NCBI GenBank assembly: GCA_943914465.1
Contig: CALUCD010000003.1
Coordinates: 1-64,000 of the forward strand
From: an uncultured Corynebacterium sp.
GTDB lineage: Bacteria > Actinomycetota > Actinomycetes > Mycobacteriales > Mycobacteriaceae
DNA: 64,000 nucleotides
Direction of reading: 5' to 3'
This document shows positions 53,884-62,436 of the stretch, piece by piece. Under the pieces are notes generated by a model. It was not told where the DNA came from. It worked only from the letters and a program-made list of their open reading frames with translations, and ran no database searches. The translations under genes and the position numbers were made by a program. How positions within the stretch are numbered: the stretch's first letter is position 1; the number at the start of each line of letters is the position of its first letter.

Positions 53884-55254
53884 ATGATGCCTGTGCCGTC
53901 AACCGCTGATCGTGATACCTCCACTGCCGGCGCCTCTGCTGCCGCGGAGGCACCCGCGTTTTGGCAGCTTGGGGTCGCGGGCGAGTTAATTGATGCGCTC
54001 GCGGAGATTGGCATCGAGCAAACGTTTTCGATTCAGGAACTTGCCATTCCCCTGGCACTAAGCGGCCGGGACCTCATCGGGCAGGCACGCACGGGAATGG
54101 GCAAAACCTACGCGTTCGGCATACCGCTGCTTGATCGCGTTTTCGACGATGCAGCGGTGGCTGAGATTGATGGCACCCCGCGTGCCCTCGTCGTTGTACC
54201 GACTCGCGAGCTTGCGGTGCAGGTCGGGGAGGATCTCCGGCGGGCCGCCCGCTACACGCCTGTTCGTACTGTCACCATTTACGGCGGTCGGCCCTACGAG
54301 GAGCAAATCGATTCCCTCCACCAAGGCGCAGATGTCATTGTAGGCACCCCAGGGCGACTGCTTGACTTGTATGACCGGGGAGAGCTTGTGTTGTCCGCCG
54401 TTGCAATCCTTGTGCTGGATGAGGCAGACGAGATGCTGGACATGGGGTTTTTACCTGACATCGAAAAGCTGTGGGCGGGTTTGCCGCAGAAGCTTCAGAC
54501 GATGTTGTTCTCCGCAACGATGCCTGGCCCCATCCTCACGTTGGCGAGATCAAAGATGCGCAGACCGGTGCACATTCGTGCTGAGGCGGCCGATGCGCCG
54601 GCGACGCACACCACGACCCATCAAGTGGTGTTCAAGTCACACCGTATGGACAAGCCCGAAGTCCTTGCAAGGATACTGCAGGCGAGCGGGCGGGGGCGCA
54701 CCATCATCTTCACCCGCACGAAGCGGGCTGCCGCAGACGTGTCGGGGGATCTCGCGCACCGGGGATTCAACGTGGCTGCCGTGCATGGTGACCTTGGCCA
54801 GGTTGCTCGTGAGCACTCGCTGGAGGCGTTTCGTACCGGCACGGTGGACATCTTGGTGGCGACCGATGTGGCAGCACGGGGTATCGACGTCGATGACGTC
54901 ACACACGTAGTCAACTATCAGACCCCGGATGACCCGATGACCTACATACACCGCATCGGACGTACGGGTAGAGCTGGGCAAAGCGGCATTGCCATCACCC
55001 TCGTTGGCTACGACGAGGCCCACAAGTGGGGTCTGATTAATAGCGAACTTGATCTCGGCCAACCAGAGCCGCCGGAATGGTTTTCTACCTCCCCCGAGCT
55101 TTTTGAGGCACTCGATCTGCCCGATACGGTGACAAGTACGGTCGGGGCCTCGCGCGCAGTCTACGGTTCCCAGCCCGCGCGTGCGAGGCGCGAGGCACAC
55201 TCCGTCGATCCATCCCGATATACCCGCTCGCAGCGAGGAGGAAAACGCCGGTGA
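53884..55254 (+). CDS. DEAD-box RNA helicase
   Basis: A 456-residue superfamily 2 helicase with the complete set of motifs: Q motif (FSIQELAIPLALSGRDLIG), motif I ARTGMGKT, Ia PTREL, GG and TPGR, motif II DEAD, motif III SAT, and motif VI HRIGRTGRAG. It would remodel structured RNA, for instance in ribosome assembly or mRNA decay. It corresponds by position to Rv3211 (RhlE-like). The stop overlaps the next gene's start by 4 bp (GTGA). The C-terminal 50 residues are basic and disordered. Confidence 0.94.
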   Translation: MMPVPSTADRDTSTAGASAAAEAPAFWQLGVAGELIDALAEIGIEQTFSIQELAIPLALSGRDLIGQARTGMGKTYAFGIPLLDRVFDDAAVAEIDGTPRALVVVPTRELAVQVGEDLRRAARYTPVRTVTIYGGRPYEEQIDSLHQGADVIVGTPGRLLDLYDRGELVLSAVAILVLDEADEMLDMGFLPDIEKLWAGLPQKLQTMLFSATMPGPILTLARSKMRRPVHIRAEAADAPATHTTTHQVVFKSHRMDKPEVLARILQASGRGRTIIFTRTKRAAADVSGDLAHRGFNVAAVHGDLGQVAREHSLEAFRTGTVDILVATDVAARGIDVDDVTHVVNYQTPDDPMTYIHRIGRTGRAGQSGIAITLVGYDEAHKWGLINSELDLGQPEPPEWFSTSPELFEALDLPDTVTSTVGASRAVYGSQPARARREAHSVDPSRYTRSQRGGKRR

Positions 55255-56462
55255 GCACACCATTACGCCGCACGCGCGGTGATTTTATCGCCGCAGCCGT
55301 GATCACGGTGATCTGCGTTCTCTGCCTCGGTGCCGCATGGCTGACGGCACCGATCCGCACGGTTGAGCTGCACCCGGCGGCGCAAGAGCAGGACAACGCA
55401 GGCCGTCTTGCCGCAGCCCCCACGACGCTCACAGAGCACTTTCGGCTTGTCGACGACGCGCCAAACGCCCAGCCTGTCGTCGTGGACGGACTGATCATCA
55501 CCTACCGCGAGGAGGACAAAACGGTCACCGCCACCACTGCTCACGGTGACACCGCGTGGACATACACCCGGCCGGAGGACCTGTGTGCACTCGGGCAGGC
55601 GTGGGGCAAAGTTGTGGCGACATATCGAACTGGAGTCGGCTGCGGGGACGTCGTCGCAATCGATGCGCTCACCGGCACCCACTCCGGCACCCGTTCGGCA
55701 ATCGCTCCTTCGGAGATCACGCTGCTGCACTCCAACGATCGGGTGGGCTACGCCGCCGCATCGCGCGTAGAGTTGTGGCGCTCAGACATGGTGCGAACCG
55801 TCGAATACGGTGAGGTCGAAGCACCGCAGGAGCCAGAGATGCAGCCGCATCAATGCGCTGTTTCGTCAGCGCTGACCCGAACCGAGCTGCTAGCAGTCAC
55901 GGAATCGTGTGCAGACGGCGCGTTCCTGCGATTTCAGGATGCGAGCCCCGAGGACTCACGCAAGCCCGAGCTGCTCAGCAGCGTCGAAATCGCCCCGGAT
56001 GCCTACCTCGTGGCGATCGGCAAAGACGTCGCCGCGATCTATGACCCAGCAGCATCCGAGATCCGTAGCTACAACACGGAGGGGGACACGGTCAGTATTT
56101 CTGCGGTTCCGGCGCTTGACCGACCTGACAAGACCCTTAGCGGCGTGGTCTCGCCCCCGGTCGCTGACCTCCCCCACCACATGACGTTCCACGACAACGA
56201 CACGCTCGTGCTCATGGAACCAACCAACCTCGCGGCGACAGGAGTGTTCAACGGCGCGTTAGGCACCGGTTTTGCCGCCGGAGACCGACTGCTCTACGCC
56301 ACCGATGGCGGCGTCGCTGTGGTGAACTGGGACACGCAGGCAGTTGAAAATATCGTCACGGTCGACCGTGGGGGCTACGTCGGGCCGGTTCACGTGGATT
56401 CGGCGGGGGCCACCATCGTCGAAAAGCGAGGGCGCGAAATCGTCGTCCTCGACGCGAGTTAG
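55251..56462 (+). CDS. Rv3212-like membrane-anchored beta-propeller protein
   Basis: A 403-residue protein. One membrane helix (about 11-33) is followed by an extracellular domain with repeated beta-strand patterns reminiscent of a PQQ-like propeller (VDGLIITYREEDKTVTATTA, then GDTAWTYTRPEDLC). Several cysteines (LCALGQ, GVGCGD, HQCAV, ESCADG) could form disulphides. The GTG start overlaps the DEAD-box gene stop, so translation is coupled, as with Rv3211-Rv3212. Function unknown. Confidence 0.8.
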   Translation: MSTPLRRTRGDFIAAAVITVICVLCLGAAWLTAPIRTVELHPAAQEQDNAGRLAAAPTTLTEHFRLVDDAPNAQPVVVDGLIITYREEDKTVTATTAHGDTAWTYTRPEDLCALGQAWGKVVATYRTGVGCGDVVAIDALTGTHSGTRSAIAPSEITLLHSNDRVGYAAASRVELWRSDMVRTVEYGEVEAPQEPEMQPHQCAVSSALTRTELLAVTESCADGAFLRFQDASPEDSRKPELLSSVEIAPDAYLVAIGKDVAAIYDPAASEIRSYNTEGDTVSISAVPALDRPDKTLSGVVSPPVADLPHHMTFHDNDTLVLMEPTNLAATGVFNGALGTGFAAGDRLLYATDGGVAVVNWDTQAVENIVTVDRGGYVGPVHVDSAGATIVEKRGREIVVLDAS

Positions 56463-56469
56463 GCGCATG

Positions 56470-56916
56470 TCAACGCGATTGCCGTAGCGCATACCGCGCT
56501 TCCTGGAAGCGCCGCGTATCGGGATGTACGAGGCACGCGATAGCGCACACGGCGGTGAGCAGAGTCGCGGCAGCCAACCACGGCACCCCACCCCGGAACA
56601 TGTACAGTGCGACGCCGAGCAAGATTGCCTCGATAAGCAAAATCGCACCCTGGCCCCGTGGTCGGCCTCGCAATGTCTCAACCGCGACCCAGGCGATAAA
56701 GCCGAAGATAATGAGCAGAAATACCGCGGTGCCGAGTGCGACATATGCTGTCGCGGCCGACTCAGACTCGATTGCACTGTTCGATATACCTCGGAACTGC
56801 ACAACTAGCAATGAGATTATGTATGCGAACATGGCGGCGCACTGCAGCAACACCACCAGCGCGCCAACGCGCAGCTGAGCTGGCATGACCGCTGCATCGC
56901 GCTCGAGATCAGACAC
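56470..56916 (-). CDS. Small four-helix membrane protein
   Basis: A 148-residue membrane protein with four hydrophobic segments (VGALVVLLQCAAMFAYIISL is the first) and a short basic tail. I use a GTG start (VSDLERDAAVMPAQ) with AGAGGG seven bases upstream. An upstream GTG at 56964 has a TACACT -10-like box seven bases before it and could be a leaderless start, but the intervening codons look less coding. It converges on the Rv3212-like gene. Function unknown. Confidence 0.7.
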   Translation of the reverse strand: MSDLERDAAVMPAQLRVGALVVLLQCAAMFAYIISLLVVQFRGISNSAIESESAATAYVALGTAVFLLIIFGFIAWVAVETLRGRPRGQGAILLIEAILLGVALYMFRGGVPWLAAATLLTAVCAIACLVHPDTRRFQEARYALRQSR

Positions 56917-57151
56917 GGCGGAGCCCTCTGGACGGGGCGTACTTGATGTACGAGAATTTGCCACACGCCGAAGTGTATCTGGGGCGTGATGGGCGCTTAT
57001 GCTTCCCACGCTTGCACTGAAAACGATTTGACCCCCGGCAGGCGGTATGCAGCCCCGAAGGCCGCACGATTGTCGCTGTTCAGCCAGTCGTGATCGCGGA
57101 GGGACGCAAGCCTTTTTACGAACTGAGGCACGGTAACCGCCCATCTGGACA

Positions 57152-57167
57152 TATGACTTCCATCACA
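57152..57167 (+). promoter_or_regulatory. Candidate GlxR (CRP-type) binding site
   Basis: TATGA-CTTCCA-TCACA matches nine of the ten specified bases of the corynebacterial GlxR site TGTGA-N6-TCACA. It lies about 315 bp before the whiB1-type gene. In mycobacteria whiB1 is controlled by the cAMP receptor protein, which makes such a site plausible here. Assigned by eye. Confidence 0.45.
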
Positions 57168-57481
57168 TTTTTCAGCTTACCTCTAGCGTCATATTGCTTT
57201 ACATGTCATTATTCTCAGGTAGCAAAAACAACGGGCTGGTTACACAGCCCTTAACCCCCGGGCACCAAAGGGTTAACGCCAGGGAAACCGGCAGACGGGT
57301 CTTGGGTCCACCAAGAATCACCGCCCGGCCTCTGGAATCAAACTTTCTTTGCAACAATCCTGAGCAATCGGGACTGAAATGGTGCAAATCTAGGCAATGT
57401 TTTACGGCCCAGACGGTTTACACAAACCACATGAGCCACATACATCACAAAAGTAACGCGACATTAAGGAGTTCTGTCATT
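57168..57481 (+). other. Long leader region of the whiB1-type gene
   Basis: About 310 bp with no recognisable gene; the open frame that runs through it into whiB has no protein features. The A/T-rich 57168-57225 part (TCATATTGCTTTACATGTCA) may hold a promoter, but no clear -35/-10 pair is seen. The short GGGCTGGTTACACAGCCC hairpin-like stretch near 57232-57249 and AAGGAG at 57465 are the only structured elements I notice. Confidence 0.45.
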
Positions 57482-57745
57482 ATGGATTGGCGCCACGAAG
57501 CAATCTGCCGCGACGAAGACCCCGAACTGTTCTTCCCAGTTGGTAATTCAGGCCCCGCCCTGTCTCAAATCGCACAAGCCAAACTGGTGTGCAACCGCTG
57601 CCCAGTGACCTCACAGTGCCTGAAGTGGGCACTTGAAACAGGTCAAGATGCCGGTGTCTGGGGCGGCATGTCCGAGGAAGAGCGCCGTGCGCTCAAGCGC
57701 CGGAACAAAGCCCGGGCGAGAAACCGTGCCCGTGTCACGGTCTAA
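57482..57745 (+). CDS. WhiB-family iron-sulphur regulator, WhiB1/WhcE type
   Basis: An 87-residue transcription regulator that binds a 4Fe-4S cluster. The four cysteines are visible in AICRDEDP, CNRCPVTSQC (C-x2-C-x5-C), followed by the GVWGG turn and a basic C terminus (RALKRRNKARARNRAR) for DNA binding. Position next to bL37, rshA and sigH matches Mtb whiB1 (Rv3219). The ATG is preceded by AAGGAG about ten bases upstream. WhiB1-type proteins interact with the primary sigma factor and respond to nitric oxide or oxidation. Confidence 0.93.
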   Translation: MDWRHEAICRDEDPELFFPVGNSGPALSQIAQAKLVCNRCPVTSQCLKWALETGQDAGVWGGMSEEERRALKRRNKARARNRARVTV

Positions 57746-57864
57746 CCTGTCCAGCTACGACCGCTTGACGCGGACTTCGGTCCGATTTTCACCTACGAGC
57801 ACGCGGGGGATACAGTTACATGCTGATAATCCCCAAGAGATCGAGTGACCTGTAAGGAGGATCC

Positions 57865-57939
57865 GTGAGCAAGCGTGGCAGGAAGCGCAAGGATCGCCGC
57901 AAGAAGAGCGCAAACCGCGGCAAGCGCCCAAATTCTTAA
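57865..57939 (+). CDS. Ribosomal protein bL37 (AURKAIP1/COX24-domain mini-protein)
   Basis: A 24-residue, extremely basic protein starting at GTG (MSKRGRKRKDRRKKS, ending GKRPNS), with a strong TAAGGAGG upstream. It matches the actinobacterial bL37 protein first seen in mycobacterial ribosome structures, which sits on the large subunit. It is far too short for ordinary gene finders. Its place between whiB1 and sigH-rshA agrees with mycobacterial order. A hairpin follows. Confidence 0.92.
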   Translation: MSKRGRKRKDRRKKSANRGKRPNS

Positions 57940-57974
57940 AACTTCGTCCCCCCAGTTGTGGGGGCGAGTCGCAC

Positions 57975-58014
57975 CGCAAGCCGTCTATCCTCCGCCAGGG
58001 ATAGGCGGCTTGCG
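57975..58014. terminator. Bidirectional hairpin terminator between bL37 and rshA
   Basis: CGCAAGCCGTCTATCC pairs with GGATAGGCGGCTTGCG around an 8-nt loop: a 16-bp stem with one G-T or A-C position. It lies between two convergent genes and is followed by no strong U tract. A smaller CCCCC/GGGGG hairpin sits just before it at about 57946-57964. Confidence 0.7.
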
Positions 58015-58050
58015 ACATCTGAGCTGACTCCCCGCAACTGTGGAGAACAG

Positions 58051-58335
58051 CTATCGATACCGGCGAACCTCGGTGTATGTCACCGAGGTGATCGACGTGA
58101 TAATGCGCTGACGCAATGGCTCAGGAGCTCGCTCGGTTTCGCAACACTTCCTGACAAGCCCGCGCACCGCTTGCTCTGATTCCAGCCGACTGAAGCACTC
58201 AGGGCATTGGGCGACCGCAGCGCGAATGGCCGCCGCGCGCGCCGGAGAAATCTGCGCATCAAACAACTCGCACAACAGTTGGTGGACGCTTTGATTAGCG
58301 CCGTGCCCGCACTCACATTGCCCGGTGTCCGTCAT
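58051..58335 (-). CDS. rshA: Anti-sigma factor of SigH (RshA-like)
   Basis: A 94-residue protein encoded directly after sigH with ATGA overlap, the standard place of the zinc-associated anti-sigma factor RshA. Cysteines are abundant: CEC near the N terminus, HQLLCELFD, CPEC in the helix, and a CC pair later. The canonical H-x3-C-x2-C zinc motif is incomplete: an alanine stands where the histidine should be (AAVAQCPEC). It would bind SigH and release it upon disulphide stress. Confidence 0.85.
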   Translation of the reverse strand: MTDTGQCECGHGANQSVHQLLCELFDAQISPARAAAIRAAVAQCPECFSRLESEQAVRGLVRKCCETERAPEPLRQRIITSITSVTYTEVRRYR

Positions 58336-58961
58336 TGATCCTCCGTCTCACGGTCGAGTCCTATCCCCTGCTCATGGGCTACGTCTTTCAACATCTCTCG
58401 GAGCTGTTTTCTTCCACGATGCAGTCGGCTCATTACCGTGCCCAGAGGAACCTCCATGACTTCCGCGATTTCCTTATACGCCAGACCCTCCACATCTGCG
58501 TAGTACACGACCATGCGATAGTCATCGCTGAGCGCGTTGAGGGCGTCGGAAATCCTGGAGTTCGGCATGAGTTTCAACGCCTCAATCTCCGCCGACTCCA
58601 ACCCCGAGGAATCGTGTGAACTCGAGGTGTAGAGCTGCGAGTCCGTCACTTCATCAGCTGAGGTAACGAGTGGGCGACGCTGCTGCTTTCGGTACGAGTT
58701 GATGTAGGTGTTCGTCATAATCCGATACAGCCACGCCTTCAGGTTGGTGCCCGGTTTAAAGCTGTCGAACGCCTTGTACGCCTTCAGGTATGTCTCCTGC
58801 ACCAGGTCCTCGGCATCTTGCGGGTTGCGCGTCATCCGCAGCGCGCCGCCGTAGAGCTGATCAAGGAGCGGCAGCGCCTCGTCGGTGAAACGCGTTTCGC
58901 GGTCGGTCTCAGCCTGTACATCCGGCCCTCCCGCCGGTGTGGTGTCGCGCATGGTCGCCAT
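58332..58961 (-). CDS. sigH: ECF sigma factor SigH
   Basis: A 209-residue extracytoplasmic-function sigma factor. Region 2 reads YGGALRMTRNPQDAEDLVQE with TNLKAWLYRIMTN (-10 recognition); region 4 has LNALSDDYRMVVYY and YKEIAEVMEVPLGTVMSRLH (-35 recognition helix). In corynebacteria and mycobacteria SigH controls the thiol-oxidation and heat response. The ATG at 58961 is chosen; an ATG nine bases inside is possible. I did not find a clear SigH promoter directly upstream. Confidence 0.93.
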   Translation of the reverse strand: MATMRDTTPAGGPDVQAETDRETRFTDEALPLLDQLYGGALRMTRNPQDAEDLVQETYLKAYKAFDSFKPGTNLKAWLYRIMTNTYINSYRKQQRRPLVTSADEVTDSQLYTSSSHDSSGLESAEIEALKLMPNSRISDALNALSDDYRMVVYYADVEGLAYKEIAEVMEVPLGTVMSRLHRGRKQLREMLKDVAHEQGIGLDRETEDQ

Positions 58962-59041
58962 TGTAAGCAAGCAGACGTTGACGCCCCCACACGCCTAATG
59001 ACTGCCGTTGTGTACCGGCGGCCAGTTTGAATACCCGGCGT

Positions 59042-59047
59042 TATGAT
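59042..59047 (+). promoter_or_regulatory. -10 box of a predicted leaderless aroA promoter
   Basis: TATGAT lies seven bases before the aroA ATG at 59055 with no ribosome binding site, so the mRNA would start at the initiation codon. No clear -35 is seen. The divergent sigH gene starts about 95 bp away. Confidence 0.55.
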
Positions 59048-59054
59048 ATTGCGT

Positions 59055-60326
59055 ATGACGCAACTGTGGCCTGCACCGTACGCAGCGACCCCGATCACGC
59101 ACACACAGGAGATTCCGGGGTCCAAGTCGATGACAAACCGGGCCTACGTCCTGGCTGCATTGGCAGCAGGCGAATCCACCATTGTTGGCGCGTTGCGCTC
59201 TCGAGACACCGACCTCATGGAACGGGCTCTGGCCGGAATGGGCGTGAGCTTTGACCACACAAGCGACGGTATTCGGGTAGCACCGGGTCCACTGCACGCA
59301 GCCGAAGTTGACTGCGGACTCGCGGGGACAGTGATGCGATTCGTCCCCCCTGTCGCGGCGTTCGCAAGGGGCCCGGTGCTTTTCGACGGTGACTTGAACG
59401 CCCGCAGCCGACCCATGACCACCATTCTCGATGCGCTTCGCACACTGGGCGTGGCCGTGGCAGGCGATAGCTTGCCGTTCACGGTGCACGGTCGCGGGGC
59501 GGCGGACGGCGGTGTCGTTGAAATCGACGCGTCCGGTTCATCACAATTCGTCTCGGGCCTTTTGCTCTCGGCCGCCCGGTTTGACCGGGGCATCACCGTG
59601 AAAAACACGGCTCGACTGTTGCCGTCTATGCCACACATCGAAATGACCGTGCGCATGCTCGAAGATGCAGGCGTGCGTGTGCGTACAGATGGGCAGACGT
59701 GGAGCGTCGACCCCCAGCCGATCCGAGGCAGCCGCTTCGTGGTCGAGCCTGACCTGTCAAACGCCGCGCCGTTTCTCGCGGCGGCGGCGGTAACCGGCGG
59801 TGTGGTTCGGGTCCCCCATTGGCCAATTACGACCACGCAGGCCGGGAATGTCATCCGCCACATCCTGGAGCGCATGGGCTGCGACATTGAGTTGTGTTCC
59901 GAAGGTCCTGGCCACACCCTCGAAGTGCGCGGCCCACAACCCGGCACACTGCGTGGCATTCGTCTTGACATGAGCGACATCGGCGAGCTCACCCCCACCG
60001 TGGCCGCGCTAGCAACGCAAGCGCACACCCCGACCGAACTGACCGGCATCGCCCACCTCCGCGGCCATGAGACAGATCGCCTCGCTGCCTTGACCACACA
60101 GATCAACAACCTCGGCGGGGCATGTGAGGAGTTGGCGGATGGTCTTCGTATCCAGCCCGCTCCACTGCACGGTGGCGTGTGGGAAACGTATGAGGATCAC
60201 CGAATGGCCACCGCCGGCGCCATCATCGGTTTGACCACGCAGGGTGTGGAAGTTGAAAACATCACCACCACCGCCAAGACCTTGCCGGGCTTCGAAGTGA
60301 TGTGGGCGGAAATGGTGCGCAACTGA
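59055..60326 (+). CDS. aroA: 3-phosphoshikimate 1-carboxyvinyltransferase (EPSP synthase)
   Basis: A 423-residue enzyme of the shikimate pathway that joins shikimate 3-phosphate with phosphoenolpyruvate. Landmarks are IPGSKSMTNRAYVLAALAAG, LAGTVMRFVPPVAAFARGP, DASGSSQFVSGLLL, LTPTVAALA, and EDHRMATAGAI. I start it at the second in-frame ATG (MTQLWPAPYA), which fits the leaderless -10 box. The rsgA start shares its stop codon (TGATG). Location beside sigH matches other actinobacteria. Confidence 0.96.
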   Translation: MTQLWPAPYAATPITHTQEIPGSKSMTNRAYVLAALAAGESTIVGALRSRDTDLMERALAGMGVSFDHTSDGIRVAPGPLHAAEVDCGLAGTVMRFVPPVAAFARGPVLFDGDLNARSRPMTTILDALRTLGVAVAGDSLPFTVHGRGAADGGVVEIDASGSSQFVSGLLLSAARFDRGITVKNTARLLPSMPHIEMTVRMLEDAGVRVRTDGQTWSVDPQPIRGSRFVVEPDLSNAAPFLAAAAVTGGVVRVPHWPITTTQAGNVIRHILERMGCDIELCSEGPGHTLEVRGPQPGTLRGIRLDMSDIGELTPTVAALATQAHTPTELTGIAHLRGHETDRLAALTTQINNLGGACEELADGLRIQPAPLHGGVWETYEDHRMATAGAIIGLTTQGVEVENITTTAKTLPGFEVMWAEMVRN

Positions 60327-61378
60327 TGTCACGCCGCGGGATCCGCGATTACGACGAGTCTGATGTGCGCGTCCGCCCTGGAAAGGGCTCGCGTCCGAGG
60401 TCCAAGGATCGACCAGACCACCGCGATGCTGAATTCGGAATGGTGGTAAGCAAAGACCGGGGCCGGTGGGGGGTCATGCTCGACCGTGGCACGTCGGTGG
60501 CGTGCATGCGCGCTCGCGAGCTCCAGCGTGTATCAATCGAAGTTGGTGACCGAGTGGGGGTTGTCGGTGATACCTCCGGCACCGAAGGAAGTTTAGCGCG
60601 CATTGTCAAGCGCGAGCCGCGTACGTCGGTACTGCGACGCACCGCCGACGATACTGATCCGTATGAGCGAATCATCGTCGCCAACGCTGAGCTCATGCTC
60701 ATTGTGGTGGCCGCTGCAGATCCACCCCCGCGCACGGGTTTCGTTGAACGGGCACTCATCGCCGCCTTCGACGGCGGGGTGACACCGATCGTCTGCATGA
60801 CGAAATCTGACCTGGCGAACCCGGCTGAATTCGAGCGTGAAATTCAAGACCTCGACGTGGCGCTCTTCGAGGTCGGTGTCGAAGAGGACATCGAAGACCT
60901 GGTGAGCACGATTACTGGCCACGTTGCAGTACTCATTGGCCATTCCGGCGTGGGAAAATCCACCCTGGTGAACCGGATTGTGCCAGACGCCGAGCGAGAA
61001 ACCGGCACAGTATCCGGGGTTGGAAAGGGACGCCACACGTCGACGCAATCGGTAGCACTTCCAGTTGCCAGCACCGGATGGATCATTGATACCCCCGGTA
61101 TCCGTTCCTTCGGGCTCGCTCACGTCTCCCCCACCAAGATCGTCGAGGTCTTTCCTGAGTTAGCCGCAGCAGCGCAACGCTGCCCTCGTGGTTGCACACA
61201 CCTCGGCCCACCAGCGGACCCAGAATGTGCGTGGGATGAGTTCCTTGAAGATTCCGCCACAGGCGCCGATCCCGCGCCCACTCCGCTGGGCCGTCGAGTA
61301 CAGGCGGTGCGCAGGCTGCTCACCACGTTGTTTTCAAACAACGAGTGGGATCTAAAGCAGCTCGATGAGGAACGGTAA
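60326..61378 (+). CDS. rsgA: Ribosome small-subunit GTPase RsgA
   Basis: A 350-residue circularly permuted GTPase that acts late in 30S ribosome maturation. The order of G motifs is permuted: MTKSDLA (G4), then GHSGVGKST (G1), then DTPGIRSFG (G3). An OB-fold precedes them, and the C-terminal zinc site is CPRGCTHLG with EC further on. The first 40 residues are basic and disordered. The start overlaps the aroA stop by one base. Its 3' end overlaps the convergent DUF6912 gene by 27 bp. Confidence 0.94.
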   Translation: MSRRGIRDYDESDVRVRPGKGSRPRSKDRPDHRDAEFGMVVSKDRGRWGVMLDRGTSVACMRARELQRVSIEVGDRVGVVGDTSGTEGSLARIVKREPRTSVLRRTADDTDPYERIIVANAELMLIVVAAADPPPRTGFVERALIAAFDGGVTPIVCMTKSDLANPAEFEREIQDLDVALFEVGVEEDIEDLVSTITGHVAVLIGHSGVGKSTLVNRIVPDAERETGTVSGVGKGRHTSTQSVALPVASTGWIIDTPGIRSFGLAHVSPTKIVEVFPELAAAAQRCPRGCTHLGPPADPECAWDEFLEDSATGADPAPTPLGRRVQAVRRLLTTLFSNNEWDLKQLDEER

Positions 61379-61846
61379 CTCGCTCGGGTCAAAAAAGGCC
61401 ATGTAATTATCTTGCGCGTCACCAACCGCGAGTTCTGCATCCGCGTCGCCCAGGTCAGCGGCGTCAATATGCTCAATTGCGCGAGCGGTCGCAGCCTCCG
61501 CTTCCCCAACGTCAACATGAATTGCCGCGACCTCAGGAAGCTCCACAGGGCTTGCCAGAGCAACTACGGACTCGCCCATGTCAGCAGCCGGAGTCGCCTC
61601 CACATCAGCCGAAATCACGACCCGGCGGTGAGGGAACCGCTCCTCATCCCCGATAGCCAAGAGCCGGATGGACGCGAGCGCAGCGTCATCGAACGCAATC
61701 GCCTCAATTTCGTCCTGGTCGCCAGAGGTGTAGAACTCTGTCAGCGCCGGGGTCGCAGCAAATGCCCAGCCATTGCGCGCATGCACGAGGCGCTGCTGCT
61801 CCAACTGCTCCAGCATTGAAAACGTCGCTGGGATGTAAACGCGCAC
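61352..61846 (-). CDS. DUF6912 family protein
   Basis: A 164-residue soluble acidic protein. MRVYIPATFSMLEQLEQQ with the following GWAFAATPALTEFY matches a conserved actinobacterial family of unknown role. The long Ala/Asp/Glu-rich C-terminal half contains regular beta-strand and helix alternation. The GTG start shares a base with the stop of the HAD gene (TAGTG). No catalytic motif seen. Confidence 0.8.
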   Translation of the reverse strand: MRVYIPATFSMLEQLEQQRLVHARNGWAFAATPALTEFYTSGDQDEIEAIAFDDAALASIRLLAIGDEERFPHRRVVISADVEATPAADMGESVVALASPVELPEVAAIHVDVGEAEAATARAIEHIDAADLGDADAELAVGDAQDNYMAFFDPSELPFLIELL

Positions 61847-62259
61847 TAGAACTCGCCCTTAATGTCGAACAACGACTGAATTTCGACCGCAGTGCGTTCA
61901 AATTCGGTGTGCAAGATGCCGATCATTCCGTACTCGACCGCAGCCCGCACATTGATGATGTCATCGTCGATCATCACACAGTCGGCGATACCAACTCCGA
62001 TCGCATCAACCGCGGCTTGAAACGCAGCGCGTGCGGGCTTATCTTCGCCCACCTCACCTGAGAGCACGACCGCGTCAACATCGCCGCGGAATTCCCACTC
62101 TCGGATCTGATCAGCCATGGCCCCATCGGCGGCCTCGTTCGAAAGGATTCCGGTGGCGATCTCCTTTGCTCGCACCGCAGAAATCAAGTTCTGCCAGCGA
62201 TTCCGATCCTCCGCGTCGACATCGAGTACCCCCGCATAGTCGATGACCAAACCCTGCAT
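61846..62259 (-). CDS. HAD-superfamily hydrolase-like protein
   Basis: A 137-residue compact HAD-like protein. Motif I reads VIDYAGVLD (nucleophile Asp, as in the DFGGVL-type subgroup), motif II ILSNEA, motif III Lys in EVGEDKPARAAF, and motif IV MIDDDIINV. The cap domain is nearly absent, so it could act on a macromolecular or larger phosphate substrate. Overlaps DUF6912 by one base. Substrate unknown. Confidence 0.8.
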   Translation of the reverse strand: MQGLVIDYAGVLDVDAEDRNRWQNLISAVRAKEIATGILSNEAADGAMADQIREWEFRGDVDAVVLSGEVGEDKPARAAFQAAVDAIGVGIADCVMIDDDIINVRAAVEYGMIGILHTEFERTAVEIQSLFDIKGEF

Positions 62260-62436
62260 ACGGATCGCTTCCCTTCTTTCTTATCTACCGCAGCTTCGCT
62301 GCAGCGTCGGTTCCACACCACATGCACATCAAGATGAGCGCCAGACCTCTCGCCGCTCGTGCGCACGAACGGGCACAATATTACTCATCCGGCGCATATT
62401 GCGCGCTCCTGCACAACTGAAGGGCCTTACCCCGTC

